This document shows, in pieces, positions 39,354 to 49,681 of a stretch of DNA of 64,000 bases (position 1 is the stretch's first letter; the number at the start of each line of letters is the position of its first letter). Source of the stretch: Methyloprofundus sedimenti (lineage in GTDB: Bacteria > Pseudomonadota > Gammaproteobacteria > Methylococcales > Methylomonadaceae). The notes beneath the pieces were generated by a model that worked only from the letters and a program-made list of their open reading frames with translations, did no database searches and was not told where the DNA came from. The stretch lies in contig NZ_LPUF01000001.1 of assembly GCF_002072955.1 (NCBI RefSeq), positions 2,688,896 through 2,752,895 of the forward strand, read 5' to 3'. A program made the position numbers and the translations under genes.

Positions 39354-41196
39354 CTTGATGATGGAATGTATCGTATATTCGTTGCGCTAGTTGTCGGCTA
39401 ATTCCATCTATACTGCAAAATGCATCAACACCTGCTCTTGAAATTGCTTGCATACCGCCAAACTGCTTTAATAAAATCTGTCGCCTTTTAGGACCTAGTC
39501 CTGCAATGGTTTCTAAAATTGATTCTTTTTTTGCTTTTCCCCTGCGAGCTCTATGTCCTGTAATAGCAAATCTGTGCGCCTCATCTCTGATATGCTGAAT
39601 CAGCAGTAAACCGCTTGCCCCAGGTGTCACATCAATCGGCTGCTCCTGACCAGGTAAAATCATTTTTTCCATACCAGCTTTCCTATCAGGACCTTTAGAA
39701 ACACCGACTATCATAACACTATTTACCTGTAATTCCGCTAATGCCTTTTCAGCTTCATTCACCTGGCCTTTGCCACCATCAATAAATAATATATCTGGTG
39801 CTTCATGTTCGCCCTTAACCAGGCGTTTAAAGCGCCTGGATACTGCTTGATAAATTGCGGCATAATCATCGCCGGGGGTAATTCCGGCAATATTAAAGCG
39901 ACGGTAAGCCGATTTTACCGGGCCTTCTCGATCAAATACCACGCAAGATGCAACCGTATACTCGCCCCGAGTATGACTAATATCAAAGCACTCCAATCGT
40001 TTAGGCATTTCCTGACAACCCAGTTCCTCTTGTAAACTTAAAAATCGTGCGTAAAGGCCTTGTTTATCTGCTAACTTAGTGAGTAATGCATTGTCTACAT
40101 TTGCACAGGCCATTTGCAACCATTTGGCGCGATCACCACGCACATTAGTTGAAATTGCCACTGCATGCCCCGCATGATCAGTTAATACTTCGACTAATAA
40201 TCCCTTTTCTTCAGGCGTATGACTGACAATGAGTTCATATGGAACATTTTTATCTAAATAATATTGCGCAATGAATGCTTGCAAAATATTTTCCGGAGTA
40301 TATTCATCTCTAATTTCAGGAAAGAAAGTTTTATTGCCCAAATTCTGTCCATTACGAATAAAAAAAATTTGCACACAGGCAATACCTGCCTTCGTTGCAC
40401 AGGCAACGATGTCAACTTCACCACGTTCTCCATGCACATAGTTTTTCTCTAAAATGGTACGTAATTGACTAATCTGGTCCCTGACTTGTGCTGCCTGTTC
40501 AAATTCTAGATCGGTAGCCAGCTGGTCCATATCATGTATTAACTTATCAATCAATAAGCTGCCCTTACCTGCCAGAAATAGCTTGGTATTATTGACATCC
40601 TCGGCATATTTTTCCTGACTAATCAAACCTACACAAGGTGCCGTACATCGTTCTATCTGATGCTGTAAACAAGGTCTGGAACGGTTTTTATAATACGAGT
40701 CTTCACACTGACGTACGGGAAATATTTTTTGTAATTGCTTTAAGGTTTCTCTTACCGCTCCTGCACTAGGGTAAGGACCATAATAATTACCTCTTTTCTT
40801 TTTTGCTCCGCGATGTGAACTAATTTGCGGGAATTGTTGTTCAGAAGAGATGTAAATAAAAGGATAGGATTTATCGTCTCTTAAACAGATGTTATATCGC
40901 GGTTTATGTTTTTTAATCAGCTGGCTTTCTAGTAATAGTGCCTCGCCTTCCGTGTGCGTTACGGTGACTTCTATACGTTTTATTTTTGCAACCATTACCT
41001 GTTGCTTTGGGGATGCAGCACCTTTTCTAAAGTAACTAGAGACCCTGTTTTTTAAATTTTTAGCTTTGCCTATATAAACAATAGTGTCTTTATCATTGAG
41101 CATTTTATAAATGCCTGGCAAACGTGTCAGGTTTTTCAGGAAATCTTCTATATCAAATGCCTGTTGACTATTTGCTGTTTTATCAACTTCTGTCAT
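39346..41196 (-). CDS. uvrC: Excinuclease ABC subunit C
   Basis: About 616 residues from the ATG at 41196; a longer reading to 41277 adds a non-conserved leader. The N-terminal GIY-YIG nuclease is LPGIYKMLNDKDTIVYIGKAKNLKNRV. A zinc or iron-cluster-type cysteine cluster follows (CEDSYYKNRSRPCLQHQIERCTAPC), then the UVR motif (LEFEQAAQVRDQI), the RNase H-like C-terminal nuclease with CFDISHTRGEY and DILFIDGGKGQV, and tandem helix-hairpin-helix motifs at the end. It makes both incisions in nucleotide excision repair. The partner uvrA is also in this window at 49682-52510. Confidence 0.96.
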   Translation of the reverse strand: MTEVDKTANSQQAFDIEDFLKNLTRLPGIYKMLNDKDTIVYIGKAKNLKNRVSSYFRKGAASPKQQVMVAKIKRIEVTVTHTEGEALLLESQLIKKHKPRYNICLRDDKSYPFIYISSEQQFPQISSHRGAKKKRGNYYGPYPSAGAVRETLKQLQKIFPVRQCEDSYYKNRSRPCLQHQIERCTAPCVGLISQEKYAEDVNNTKLFLAGKGSLLIDKLIHDMDQLATDLEFEQAAQVRDQISQLRTILEKNYVHGERGEVDIVACATKAGIACVQIFFIRNGQNLGNKTFFPEIRDEYTPENILQAFIAQYYLDKNVPYELIVSHTPEEKGLLVEVLTDHAGHAVAISTNVRGDRAKWLQMACANVDNALLTKLADKQGLYARFLSLQEELGCQEMPKRLECFDISHTRGEYTVASCVVFDREGPVKSAYRRFNIAGITPGDDYAAIYQAVSRRFKRLVKGEHEAPDILFIDGGKGQVNEAEKALAELQVNSVMIVGVSKGPDRKAGMEKMILPGQEQPIDVTPGASGLLLIQHIRDEAHRFAITGHRARRGKAKKESILETIAGLGPKRRQILLKQFGGMQAISRAGVDAFCSIDGISRQLAQRIYDTFHHQDD

Positions 41197-41575
41197 GTAA
41201 AGAAACTCATTAACTTTAATAGAGATTTGTCGTAAGTGGTAAACACGGCTATAAGTCACTCCATTGAATAACGACATTACACGTAACAGTAAGCGTAGTC
41301 ACTGATGCCACTTCAATTTGTAATGAAAATATGGCCCCCTCTCACCGTGCCGTTGACCTATGCACCATATTAATTACGTAAAAAAGGTATCTGACATAAA
41401 TACCAGCCTAATTGAACTTAATATCGCAAAAAAATATTTCATTTTTATAGAATAAAAAAAGCTAATGCTTAGATTTAGTCAGCTATGTAACGATAATCCA
41501 AGTTGCGATTAATAAACACATCTACTAGAAATTTTGCCCTTGATCATATAGTTAGTGAGAATTTCTGTATTAATA
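41197..41575. other. Intergenic, uvrC upstream region
   Basis: 379 bases holding the presumed uvrC promoter. An 8-base inverted repeat, CCCTTGAT (41537-41544) and ATCAAGGG (41575-41582), straddles the globin stop codon and might be a weak terminator for that gene. Nothing else is recognised. Confidence 0.4.
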
Positions 41576-42097
41576 TCAAGGGTAAGCAGTCTTTTTCATA
41601 GTAGAGGCTATCAAACTATAAGCTGTCACCCAGGCATCTTCTACTTCATCGGTAAAATAATCACCCAGATTCTGTTCTAAAACCCATAATAAAGCCGCTC
41701 CGACCGTTTCATAATGAGCCGCCTGCACACCATATATAATATGTCGATTACCCATCGCCTGAAGCATAGCTTCAACAGCTTGAAAATCGTCTATAGAGTT
41801 GACTACGACATTTAAGGTGGTCATTAGTTTTTCACCTTGAAAATCTAACTTGCCACGAAATAACGATTTAACTTTAGGGTCTAATTCAAACAAGCGTATA
41901 TAAAATAATTCAGCGAATTTTTCTTTAACAGGCATAATTCGTCGCCAGGAATTTCGAATATATTTTATCTGTTCAGGTGTCAGAGGATATGGCTCTTCCT
42001 CTATATATTGTTGTGCGTATCTTGCTTGATTTTTTTTATTTTGAATGAGTAACAAGTACGCTAATAAAATTACCATAAATAAAACACCATACATCAT
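41576..42097 (-). CDS. Single-domain globin with N-terminal membrane anchor
   Basis: About 173 residues. I place the start at the double ATG at 42097, preceded by AGGA; the longer reading to 42163 adds an unlikely leader. Residues about 2-20 are strongly hydrophobic (YGVLFMVILLAYLLLIQ), then a basic stretch, so the globin is anchored facing the cytoplasm. The globin domain follows: LTPEQIKYIRNSWRRIMPVKEKFAELFYIRLFELDP, with the proximal histidine in HYETVGAALLWVLEQNLGDYF. There is no FAD/NAD reductase domain. It may bind O2 or NO. It is flanked by glnS and uvrC, without functional partners. Confidence 0.82.
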   Translation of the reverse strand: MMYGVLFMVILLAYLLLIQNKKNQARYAQQYIEEEPYPLTPEQIKYIRNSWRRIMPVKEKFAELFYIRLFELDPKVKSLFRGKLDFQGEKLMTTLNVVVNSIDDFQAVEAMLQAMGNRHIIYGVQAAHYETVGAALLWVLEQNLGDYFTDEVEDAWVTAYSLIASTMKKTAYP

Positions 42098-42124
42098 AAG
42101 AAAATCCTCATTATTTGCCTGCTT

Positions 42125-42200
42125 CCCACGTCCAGTTCTGTAAAGCAGTGCTATACGTGACATAAGGTGTCACACACCGTATTCCTGCACTGGACATGGG
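42125..42200. repeat. Nested inverted repeat between glnS and the globin gene
   Basis: Outer arms CCCACGTCCAGTT (42125-42137) and CACTGGACATGGG (42188-42200) pair at 11 of 13 positions. Inside is a hairpin GTGAC (42157-42161) and GTCAC (42169-42173). It could be a small mobile palindrome, a glnS terminator or a regulatory hairpin for the globin gene. Confidence 0.45.
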
Positions 42201-42226
42201 AACAAACAATAGTATAAAACTAATTA

Positions 42227-43882
42227 CTAAACCCAGGTATCACGTAAAGTAACAGTACGATTAAACACTAGCTTGCCAGCCAAACTATCCTCAGTATCCA
42301 GACAGAAATAGCCTACCCGTTCAAATTGAAAACGACTGCCTAATTCAGCTCCCGCAAGACTGGCTTCAACTTTAGCCGCCGCTATAACTTGCAGCGAGTC
42401 AGGATTTAAAGCATCACAAAAATTGTCTTCTGCACCCGGATTTGGCACTTTAAATAGCCTGTCATATAAACGCACTTCAGCATTCAGCGCATGAGCAGCG
42501 GATACCCAATGAATCACACCCTTTACTTTTCGTCCTTCTGGATTTTTACCTAAAGTGTTTGCATCATAAGTACAACGCAGTTCAACAACTTTGCCCTCGG
42601 CATTTTTTATCACCTCATGACATTTAATCACATAAGCGCCACGTAAACGTACCTCGCCACCTGCTATCAGGCGTTTGTACTTAGGAGGTGGCACATCGGC
42701 AAAGTCATCCTGATCAATATAAACTTCTTTTGCAAATGGAACTATCCGCTTACCCATTGCTTCAATTTGTGGATGATTACTCGCTTCTAAGTGTTCGACT
42801 AGATCATCAGGATAATTTTCAATCACCACTTTTAGTGGGTCTAAAACTGCCATTACCCTGGCGGAAGTATTATTTAAATCTTCACGAATACAGTTTTCCA
42901 GAACCCCCATTTCAATCGACGAATCTTTTTTAGTGACGCCAATGCGTTCACAAAAATCACGAATAGCAGACGGGGTAAATCCCGCACGTCTCAAGCCTGC
43001 AATTGTTGGCATACGAGGATCATCCCATCCACTCACATGCCCATCAACTACCAGTTGATTTAATTTACGCTTACTGACTATTGTGTATTTCAGTTCTAAA
43101 CGTGCAAATTCAATTTGCCGTGGATGACAATCAATCGTTATATTATCCAGCACCCAGTCATACAACGGGCGATGATCGGCAAATTCAAGCGTACATAAAG
43201 AATGCGTAATACCTTCAATGGCATCTGAAATACAGTGCGTATAATCATACATCGGATAAATACACCACTCATCACCTGTGCGCTGGTGATGTACACGACG
43301 GATCCGATATAAAGCAGGATCACGCATATTGATATTAGACGATGCCATATCAATTTTGGCACGTAATAAATATTGACCATCGGCAAATTCACCCGCACGC
43401 ATACGGGCAAATAAATCCAGATTTTCTTCTATACTGCGATTGCGATCAGGACTTTCTTTACCCGGTTTAGTCAGAGTGCCCCGATATTCCCGAATCTGAT
43501 CAGCATTTAAACTGTCAACATATGCCAGACCTTTTTCTATCAGCTCTACAGCATAATTATATAAAGCTTCAAAGTAGTCAGAAGAGTGCCTTAACTCTGC
43601 CCATTCAAACCCCAGCCAGTGCACATCTTTTTCGATTGCACGCACATATTCAATGCTTTCTTTTTCAGGATTGGTATCATCAAAACGTAAGTTACATAAG
43701 CCATTATTTTCAGCTGCAACACCAAAATTCAAGCAGATTGATTTAGCATGGCCTATATGTAAAAAACCATTGGGTTCAGGAGGGAAACGAGTTATAACTT
43801 CCCTATGTTTGTTTTCAGCCAGGTCTTTTGAGATTATTTGACGTATAAAATTTGTAGCAGGAATGCTTTCAGGTGTTGACAT
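42227..43882 (-). CDS. glnS: Glutaminyl-tRNA synthetase
   Basis: 551 residues, the usual length. The class I HIGH motif is [21 protein letters not shown] and the KMSKS counterpart is [13 protein letters not shown]. Other GlnRS-specific segments are [37 protein letters not shown] and the C-terminal anticodon-binding barrels. It charges tRNA-Gln. It stands alone, divergent from the ion-channel gene. Confidence 0.97.
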   Translation of the reverse strand: MSTPESIPATNFIRQIISKDLAENKHREVITRFPPEPNGFLHIGHAKSICLNFGVAAENNGLCNLRFDDTNPEKESIEYVRAIEKDVHWLGFEWAELRHSSDYFEALYNYAVELIEKGLAYVDSLNADQIREYRGTLTKPGKESPDRNRSIEENLDLFARMRAGEFADGQYLLRAKIDMASSNINMRDPALYRIRRVHHQRTGDEWCIYPMYDYTHCISDAIEGITHSLCTLEFADHRPLYDWVLDNITIDCHPRQIEFARLELKYTIVSKRKLNQLVVDGHVSGWDDPRMPTIAGLRRAGFTPSAIRDFCERIGVTKKDSSIEMGVLENCIREDLNNTSARVMAVLDPLKVVIENYPDDLVEHLEASNHPQIEAMGKRIVPFAKEVYIDQDDFADVPPPKYKRLIAGGEVRLRGAYVIKCHEVIKNAEGKVVELRCTYDANTLGKNPEGRKVKGVIHWVSAAHALNAEVRLYDRLFKVPNPGAEDNFCDALNPDSLQVIAAAKVEASLAGAELGSRFQFERVGYFCLDTEDSLAGKLVFNRTVTLRDTWV

Positions 43883-44031
43883 TGAGTATATGGATCAATT
43901 GTTAGTTAAAGCACATTGACTATAACAATGCGCATGATAAAGGGTGATTTTATCTTGTAATCTGGAGCATTAAGATACCATAATATATTGCGATAGCAAC
44001 TATAATCACCCTATTCTATCAAGCAAATTAA

Positions 44032-44913
44032 ATGACTATTATGCAAGCGCCTAAAACCAGAAAAATCAAGGTGAATTACAATACCGGTGAGCATTTGTCA
44101 CCCTGGCGTGAATCACTCAACGACATTATTTTTGGCGCCGAAACTCAGACAGGGAAGTTTTTCGATATCGTGCTGATCATCGCCATTGCTATTAGCGTGT
44201 TATCGGTTATGCTCAGTAGCGTAGACGCAATTCACAAGGAATACAGCAAGATATTTTTTTATACCGAATGGACTTTTACCATTTTATTTAGCGTTGAATA
44301 TATCTTACGTTTAATCTCGGTACGTCAACCTAAACTCTATGTACGCAGTTTTTTCGGGATTATTGATTTACTGTCCATCTTACCTACTTATATAGGTCTG
44401 CTGCTACCCGGCATAAAATACATGCTGATTATTCGCATACTGCGCTTATTAAGAATTTTTCGTATTTTTAAGCTGGCCGAATATGTTGAAGAAGCTGAAA
44501 CCCTGATGACTGCATTAAAAAACAGCAGTCAAAAAATTCTGGTGTTTTTGTATACTGTTTTAACTCTTTCCATTATATTCGGCTCTTTGCTTTATGTGGT
44601 TGAAGGCAGTGATTCAGGCTTTACCAGTATCCCAAAATCTGTGTATTGGGCGATCGTTACCCTAACTACCGTGGGCTATGGCGATATTGCTCCACAAACG
44701 CCATTAGGCCAGATTATTGCTGCTATTATCATGATTATGGGTTATGGCATTATCGCAGTACCTACCGGGATTTATAGTGCTGAACTCATCAAGTCTTATT
44801 ATCCAGCGAAAATCTCGAATGACGCTTGCCCTAATTGCGGAAAAATTGGCCATGATACTGATGCAGACTTTTGTAAGTATTGCGGCGGGAGTTTAGCTGA
44901 AGTTAATGAATGA
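44032..44913 (+). CDS. Voltage-gated-type potassium channel with C-terminal zinc ribbon
   Basis: 293 residues. Six membrane segments are visible. The S4-like helix has arginines at 135, 138, 141 and 144 (IIRILRLLRIFRIFK). The pore helix and selectivity filter T213-VGYGD218 are those of a K+ channel. After S6 comes a short linker, then a zinc ribbon with C266-x2-C269 and C281-x2-C284 in place of the RCK domain often found in bacterial channels. It is an inner-membrane protein transporting K+. It is monocistronic and divergent from glnS. Confidence 0.9.
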   Translation: MTIMQAPKTRKIKVNYNTGEHLSPWRESLNDIIFGAETQTGKFFDIVLIIAIAISVLSVMLSSVDAIHKEYSKIFFYTEWTFTILFSVEYILRLISVRQPKLYVRSFFGIIDLLSILPTYIGLLLPGIKYMLIIRILRLLRIFRIFKLAEYVEEAETLMTALKNSSQKILVFLYTVLTLSIIFGSLLYVVEGSDSGFTSIPKSVYWAIVTLTTVGYGDIAPQTPLGQIIAAIIMIMGYGIIAVPTGIYSAELIKSYYPAKISNDACPNCGKIGHDTDADFCKYCGGSLAEVNE

Positions 44914-45037
44914 AACATCACACAAGCTAATCTGCCATACACATCTAGGCAATTGTTACTCTGGAGAGTAGATTTTTGCCTGCCCGAGTAACAAGCTGCA
45001 GACAGGATAAAACCAACTCCCCCAATGCTATGTGTGA

Positions 45038-45577
45038 TTAATGCCACCCGCCATACTGCGTGGTCGGATCACCACGAAAACCGGTAGAGGTTTTATTTGC
45101 ATCAGGCACACCCACAGTGCTATCAGCTGCCAAAACCATATTCGCACGAGTATAGCCACCTAACTCCTTAGCTCGATTAGCAATTTTAGTTGTTAACGGA
45201 CTAATATCATATCTGGATACTGCCGTTGAAATAACCACCGCTTTTAACTTTTCGGAGCTACCTTTAGGATTAACTGTGATCACAATCGGCAAGGTCGTTC
45301 CAGCTGGAATTTCAACGCTATAATTTTTACTATTGTCCAGGCTGGCAGTAGCAACCACACGGCCAGTCTCATCCACTACGTTAATATCACCTTCCCGAAC
45401 GGGTCCTTTTTCATCTAAAACAGTGCCTTTCAGTACCTTAGCTTGTTTATATTTTTGCACTGAAACCTTAATAGCTGGTGATTTTTTTTGCTGATCACCG
45501 CAAGCACTTAAAAGCAGACTCGTCATTGATGTGATAAATACCGCTTTGATCATTTTATTTTTATTATAAACATGCAT
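45038..45577 (-). CDS. Putative lipoprotein of unknown function
   Basis: About 179 residues. I choose the ATG at 45577, preceded by GAGGAAG; a TTG at 45583 is less likely. A basic n-region and hydrophobic stretch end in the lipobox LLLSAC, so the mature protein is probably a lipid-anchored periplasmic or outer-membrane protein. A carboxypeptidase-regulatory-like beta domain may follow (KVLKGTVLDEKGPVREGDINVVDETGRVVATASLD). The C-terminus is hydrophilic and Gly/Thr-rich. No close family is recognised. It is convergent with the channel gene. Confidence 0.75.
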   Translation of the reverse strand: MHVYNKNKMIKAVFITSMTSLLLSACGDQQKKSPAIKVSVQKYKQAKVLKGTVLDEKGPVREGDINVVDETGRVVATASLDNSKNYSVEIPAGTTLPIVITVNPKGSSEKLKAVVISTAVSRYDISPLTTKIANRAKELGGYTRANMVLAADSTVGVPDANKTSTGFRGDPTTQYGGWH

Positions 45578-45583
45578 GAGCAA

Positions 45584-46057
45584 CTTCCTCTCTATTAATT
45601 AGTATTCGAACTTGACTTGAGCATGAACACACCCGCCCCTTATAAAAGTTGTATCATTATATCGCAATGTACTCATTATTTTATTGCTTGCTTAATGTCT
45701 TCCACTCGGCGTCACTATGGGCTATTTGAATTAATTTATTTCCGCCTGTAAATCTTTCTTTTTTTTAAAAAAATTTTATTTTACCTTAATTTAAACCTGG
45801 TTACCTGAACAAATGATCTGCCCCTAATTTTAGATGTTAACATTCAATCGTTTCCACCCAAAGCTAGTACAGTGTGAATTTATAGCCCTATATCTTGAAT
45901 TCTAGATACCATAGATGTATTAGCATTTATTTATTTAATAATGCTTCTGGCATTGAAAGCTTAATCAAATTAAAATGATGAAGATATATTATGAACTAAG
46001 TGTGATTTTTCTAAATTCACGCTTTTTAACCTCTCATTTTGAACTTAACCTCTATTG
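45584..46057. other. 474-base AT-rich gap upstream of cysD
   Basis: It should hold divergent promoters for the lipoprotein gene and cysD. Long T and A runs occur near 45750-45790. No gene, repeat or clear operator is recognised. Confidence 0.5.
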
Positions 46058-46966
46058 ATGACAAATCATAAACTGACCCACCTGAAAGAACTGGAAGCTG
46101 AAAGTATCCATATTATTCGTGAAGTTGCAGCAGAATTTGACCGTCCGGTAATGCTTTACTCTGTGGGTAAAGATTCAGCGGTAATGTTGCATTTAACACG
46201 TAAAGCCTTTTATCCAGGAAAACCACCTTTTCCATTGATGCATGTTGATACCACATGGAAATTCAAGGAAATGATTGAGTTTCGTGATAAATATATCAAA
46301 GAACTCGGTTGGGATTTAATAGTTTATTCAAATCAAGATGGTATCAATCAAGGTATCGGACCGTTCACCCATGGCAGCAAAAAACACACTGACGTGATGA
46401 AAACCGAAGGTTTAAAACAGGCACTGAATAAGTATAAATTTGATGCTGCTTTTGGTGGTGCGCGACGAGATGAGGAAAAATCTCGTGCCAAAGAACGTGT
46501 TTATTCATTTCGCGATAAAAATCATGGATGGGACCCTAAAAATCAACGTCCTGAGTTATGGAACATCTATAACGGCAAAATTGACCAAGGCGAAAGTATT
46601 CGTGTTTTCCCTATTTCTAACTGGACAGAGCTGGATGTATGGCAATACATACACCTGGAAAATATCCCGATTGTTCCGCTTTACTTTGCTAAAAAACGTC
46701 CCGTTGTTGATAAAGATGGCATGTTAATAATGGTCGATGACGATCGCATGCCAATCGGCCCTGATGATAAAATTGAAATGAAAATGGTACGTTTCCGTAC
46801 TTTAGGTTGCTACCCGTTAACAGGCGCGGTGGAATCAACTGCCACTACGCTACCAGAAATTATTCAAGAAATGTTATTAACCACCACGTCTGAACGTCAG
46901 GGTCGATTAATTGACCATGACTCAGCAGGCTCAATGGAGCAGAAAAAGCGTGAAGGCTATTTTTAA
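46058..46966 (+). CDS. cysD: Sulfate adenylyltransferase subunit 2
   Basis: About 302 residues from the ATG at 46058; a TTG three bases upstream is possible. The PP-loop ATP pyrophosphatase motif is [15 protein letters not shown], followed by the CysD segments [22 protein letters not shown] and [29 protein letters not shown]. With CysN it forms adenosine 5'-phosphosulfate from sulfate and ATP. It is upstream of cysN by 51 bases. No cysC, cysH or sulfate transporter gene is in the window. Confidence 0.97.
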   Translation: MTNHKLTHLKELEAESIHIIREVAAEFDRPVMLYSVGKDSAVMLHLTRKAFYPGKPPFPLMHVDTTWKFKEMIEFRDKYIKELGWDLIVYSNQDGINQGIGPFTHGSKKHTDVMKTEGLKQALNKYKFDAAFGGARRDEEKSRAKERVYSFRDKNHGWDPKNQRPELWNIYNGKIDQGESIRVFPISNWTELDVWQYIHLENIPIVPLYFAKKRPVVDKDGMLIMVDDDRMPIGPDDKIEMKMVRFRTLGCYPLTGAVESTATTLPEIIQEMLLTTTSERQGRLIDHDSAGSMEQKKREGYF

Positions 46967-47017
46967 TAAATTTCTCTTTTCGATTTTTGCTTAATCTCAT
47001 TTCAGGAAATAAACACC

Positions 47018-48646
47018 ATGTCTCACCAATCTGACTTAATTAGTACCGATATAGACGCTTATCTGGCGCAACACGAACGCAAAGAATTATTACGTTTTTT
47101 AACCTGTGGTAATGTCGATGACGGCAAAAGTACGCTGATCGGTCGCTTGTTATACGATTCAAAAATGATCTATGAAGATCAATTAGCAGCCGTGCAGTCT
47201 GACAGTGTTAAATCAGGCACTACGGGGGCAGGAAAAATAGATTTAGCACTATTGGTTGATGGTTTACAGGCAGAGCGTGAGCAAGGTATTACTATTGATG
47301 TTGCGTATCGTTACTTCTCTACCACAACGCGTAAATTTATTATAGCGGACACCCCGGGGCACGAGCAATATACGCGTAATATGGCAACCGGCGCATCCAC
47401 GTGTGATCTTGCCGTTATTTTAATCGATGCGCGTTATGGCGTACAAACGCAAACCAGACGTCACAGCTTTATTGCTTCATTATTGGGTCTTAAACATATC
47501 ATTGTCGCTATCAACAAGATGGACTTAATGGACTATAGTGAAGAAGTCTATGAAAAAATAAAGGCTGATTATTTAGACTTTATTAAGGAACTGGATGGTT
47601 TAGATGATATCTACGTTATCCCACTGTCTGCTTTAGACGGTGATAATGTGGTCAATAAAAGTACAAATATGCCCTGGTATACAGGTAAATCCATGATGGA
47701 AACTCTTGAAACAGTGGAAATTTCAGAAGATGGCAACTTTCAAGACCCGCGTTTTCCAGTGCAATATGTTAACCGCCCTAACCTCGACTTCCGTGGTTTT
47801 TGCGGCACAGTTGCCTCAGGCGTTTTCCATAAAGGCGATGCAGTAACAGCCTTACCATCAGGAAAAACCAGTACCATCAAGTCTATAGTAACTTTTGATG
47901 GCGAGCTTAAAGAAGCTTTTCCGCCTATGGCTGTGACCTTAACACTCAACGATGAAATTGATATTAGCCGTGGCGATACTATTGTCAGTAGTGATAATCT
48001 TCCAAGCGTAGCTGATAAATTTGATGCCAGTATCGTCTGGATGACTGAAAATCCACTGATTCCAGGCAAGCAATATATTATTAAATTAGCCACTCGCAGT
48101 GTTTCAGGGTCAATTGCCAATATTCAGCATCGTATCGATGTTAACACCTTAGAACACCACGATGCCAAAGAGTTAAAACTGAATGAAATAGGTGTCTGCA
48201 CTGTTTCGGTCAATGCACCTGTAGTCTTTGATGCCTATAAACGAAGCAAAGGCACCGGTGCCTTTATTATCATTGACCGCCTGACTAATGTCACAGTGGG
48301 TGCCGGAATGATTTCCGGTCAAAGCATGAATGCTGAATTAAGCCATGTCAGTGCCGAAGAACGAGCCGCACGCTTTGGACAAAAAGCAGTTGCAATTGCT
48401 TTGACAGGCACAGATAGCGAACAAATAGCTTATCAATTAGAAAGAAAATTATTTGACAATGGTCATGCAGCGACTGTTTTAGCTGCAGACTTAGTCCAAA
48501 TTGATGCCGCGATTTCAGTAATTAAACAGGCTGGCTTGATTTGCCTGTGTACTATCGATGCAAGCTGCGATCTCAGTTTTGACACTGATAAGATCACTCT
48601 TGACCAGATTCATTTAGCTCTAAAAAAGCAAAATATCATTCTATAA
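47018..48646 (+). CDS. cysN: Sulfate adenylyltransferase subunit 1 (GTPase)
   Basis: 542 residues. The elongation-factor-like GTPase has [36 protein letters not shown] and NKMDLMDY. Two beta-barrel domains follow. The length and C-terminus fit CysN followed by an extra region of about 80 residues lacking a P-loop, so it is not the CysNC fusion with APS kinase. GTP hydrolysis drives the CysD reaction. A Shine-Dalgarno (AGGA) precedes the ATG. Confidence 0.96.
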   Translation: MSHQSDLISTDIDAYLAQHERKELLRFLTCGNVDDGKSTLIGRLLYDSKMIYEDQLAAVQSDSVKSGTTGAGKIDLALLVDGLQAEREQGITIDVAYRYFSTTTRKFIIADTPGHEQYTRNMATGASTCDLAVILIDARYGVQTQTRRHSFIASLLGLKHIIVAINKMDLMDYSEEVYEKIKADYLDFIKELDGLDDIYVIPLSALDGDNVVNKSTNMPWYTGKSMMETLETVEISEDGNFQDPRFPVQYVNRPNLDFRGFCGTVASGVFHKGDAVTALPSGKTSTIKSIVTFDGELKEAFPPMAVTLTLNDEIDISRGDTIVSSDNLPSVADKFDASIVWMTENPLIPGKQYIIKLATRSVSGSIANIQHRIDVNTLEHHDAKELKLNEIGVCTVSVNAPVVFDAYKRSKGTGAFIIIDRLTNVTVGAGMISGQSMNAELSHVSAEERAARFGQKAVAIALTGTDSEQIAYQLERKLFDNGHAATVLAADLVQIDAAISVIKQAGLICLCTIDASCDLSFDTDKITLDQIHLALKKQNIIL

Positions 48647-48724
48647 TAATTTTTTTTAATATATTGAGCCGAGCTGTACAAAGCTCATTTTATAGAACTT
48701 TATCAATAAATAAGGAACAATTAA

Positions 48725-49612
48725 ATGTCAAAAAAAATCACTAAGGCCGTATTTCCGGTCGCTGGAATGGGAACCCGTTTTCTACCTGCCACCAAAGCTA
48801 GTCCCAAAGAAATGCTGCCTATAGTCGATAAACCGTTGATACAATATGCGGTAGAAGAAGCTGTTGCAGCTGGCATAGACACAATGATTTTTGTTACCGG
48901 TCGTAACAAACGCGCAATCCCGGATCATTTTGATAAATCTTACGAACTAGAAAACGAATTAGCTGCAAAAGGCAAAACTAAGGAATTGGAAATGATACAA
49001 AATATCATTCCACCACATGTTTCCTGTGTTTTTATACGTCAATCTCAAGCATTAGGCCTTGGGCATGCTGTTTTGTGTGCAAAACCTATTGTCGGCAATG
49101 AACCTTTTGCAGTTATTTTAGCTGATGATTTAGTCGAAGATGCTGAGCGTGGTTGTATGGCACAAATGACACAATTATTTGCTCAACAATCCTGCTCTAT
49201 CCTAGGTGTTGAAAGAGTTGATCCGAGAGAAACAGATAAGTACGGTATCGTACAAATAGAAAGCAATGACACTTCTGCAAGTAAAGTGACCTCTATTATT
49301 GAAAAACCGAAGCCTGATGCCGCACCGACAAATCTGGCGGTTATTGGACGCTATATATTAACCCCCGCTATTTTTGATAAAATTGAAAAAACAGATAAAG
49401 GCGCTGGCGGTGAAATTCAGCTCACCGATGCTATTTCTGAGTTGCTGAAAGACGAAAAAGTATTGGCTTATGAATTTGAAGGTACTCGATATGACTGTGG
49501 TTCTAAATTAGGTTTTTTAATTGCAACCGTAGAACATGGTTTGCTACATAAAGATTTAAAAGATGATTTTCTTGCTTACCTAAAGTTACTTGCAAAAAAA
49601 CATAACAAATAA
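48725..49612 (+). CDS. galU: UTP-glucose-1-phosphate uridylyltransferase
   Basis: 295 residues. The nucleotidyltransferase signature is [38 protein letters not shown]. Further GalU segments are [24 protein letters not shown] and [12 protein letters not shown]. It makes UDP-glucose for polysaccharide and envelope synthesis. A clear Shine-Dalgarno (AAGGA) precedes the ATG. A hairpin follows before uvrA. Confidence 0.97.
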   Translation: MSKKITKAVFPVAGMGTRFLPATKASPKEMLPIVDKPLIQYAVEEAVAAGIDTMIFVTGRNKRAIPDHFDKSYELENELAAKGKTKELEMIQNIIPPHVSCVFIRQSQALGLGHAVLCAKPIVGNEPFAVILADDLVEDAERGCMAQMTQLFAQQSCSILGVERVDPRETDKYGIVQIESNDTSASKVTSIIEKPKPDAAPTNLAVIGRYILTPAIFDKIEKTDKGAGGEIQLTDAISELLKDEKVLAYEFEGTRYDCGSKLGFLIATVEHGLLHKDLKDDFLAYLKLLAKKHNK

Positions 49613-49638
49613 ACTTGTGTATGCTTTTTCTTTGTCTC

Positions 49639-49665
49639 TGGGGAAAAGCGTTTTATACTTCCCCA
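49639..49665 (+). terminator. Possible galU terminator
   Basis: Stem TGGGGAA (49639-49645) and TTCCCCA (49659-49665) with a 13-base loop, followed by TTTATTATATT. It lies 26 bases beyond the galU stop and just ahead of uvrA. Confidence 0.6.
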
Positions 49666-49681
49666 TTTATTATATTCGCTG

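Noticed and set aside
47018-48646. CysNC fusion with APS kinase
   Set aside because: There is no second P-loop after the GTPase barrels, and the length is that of CysN.
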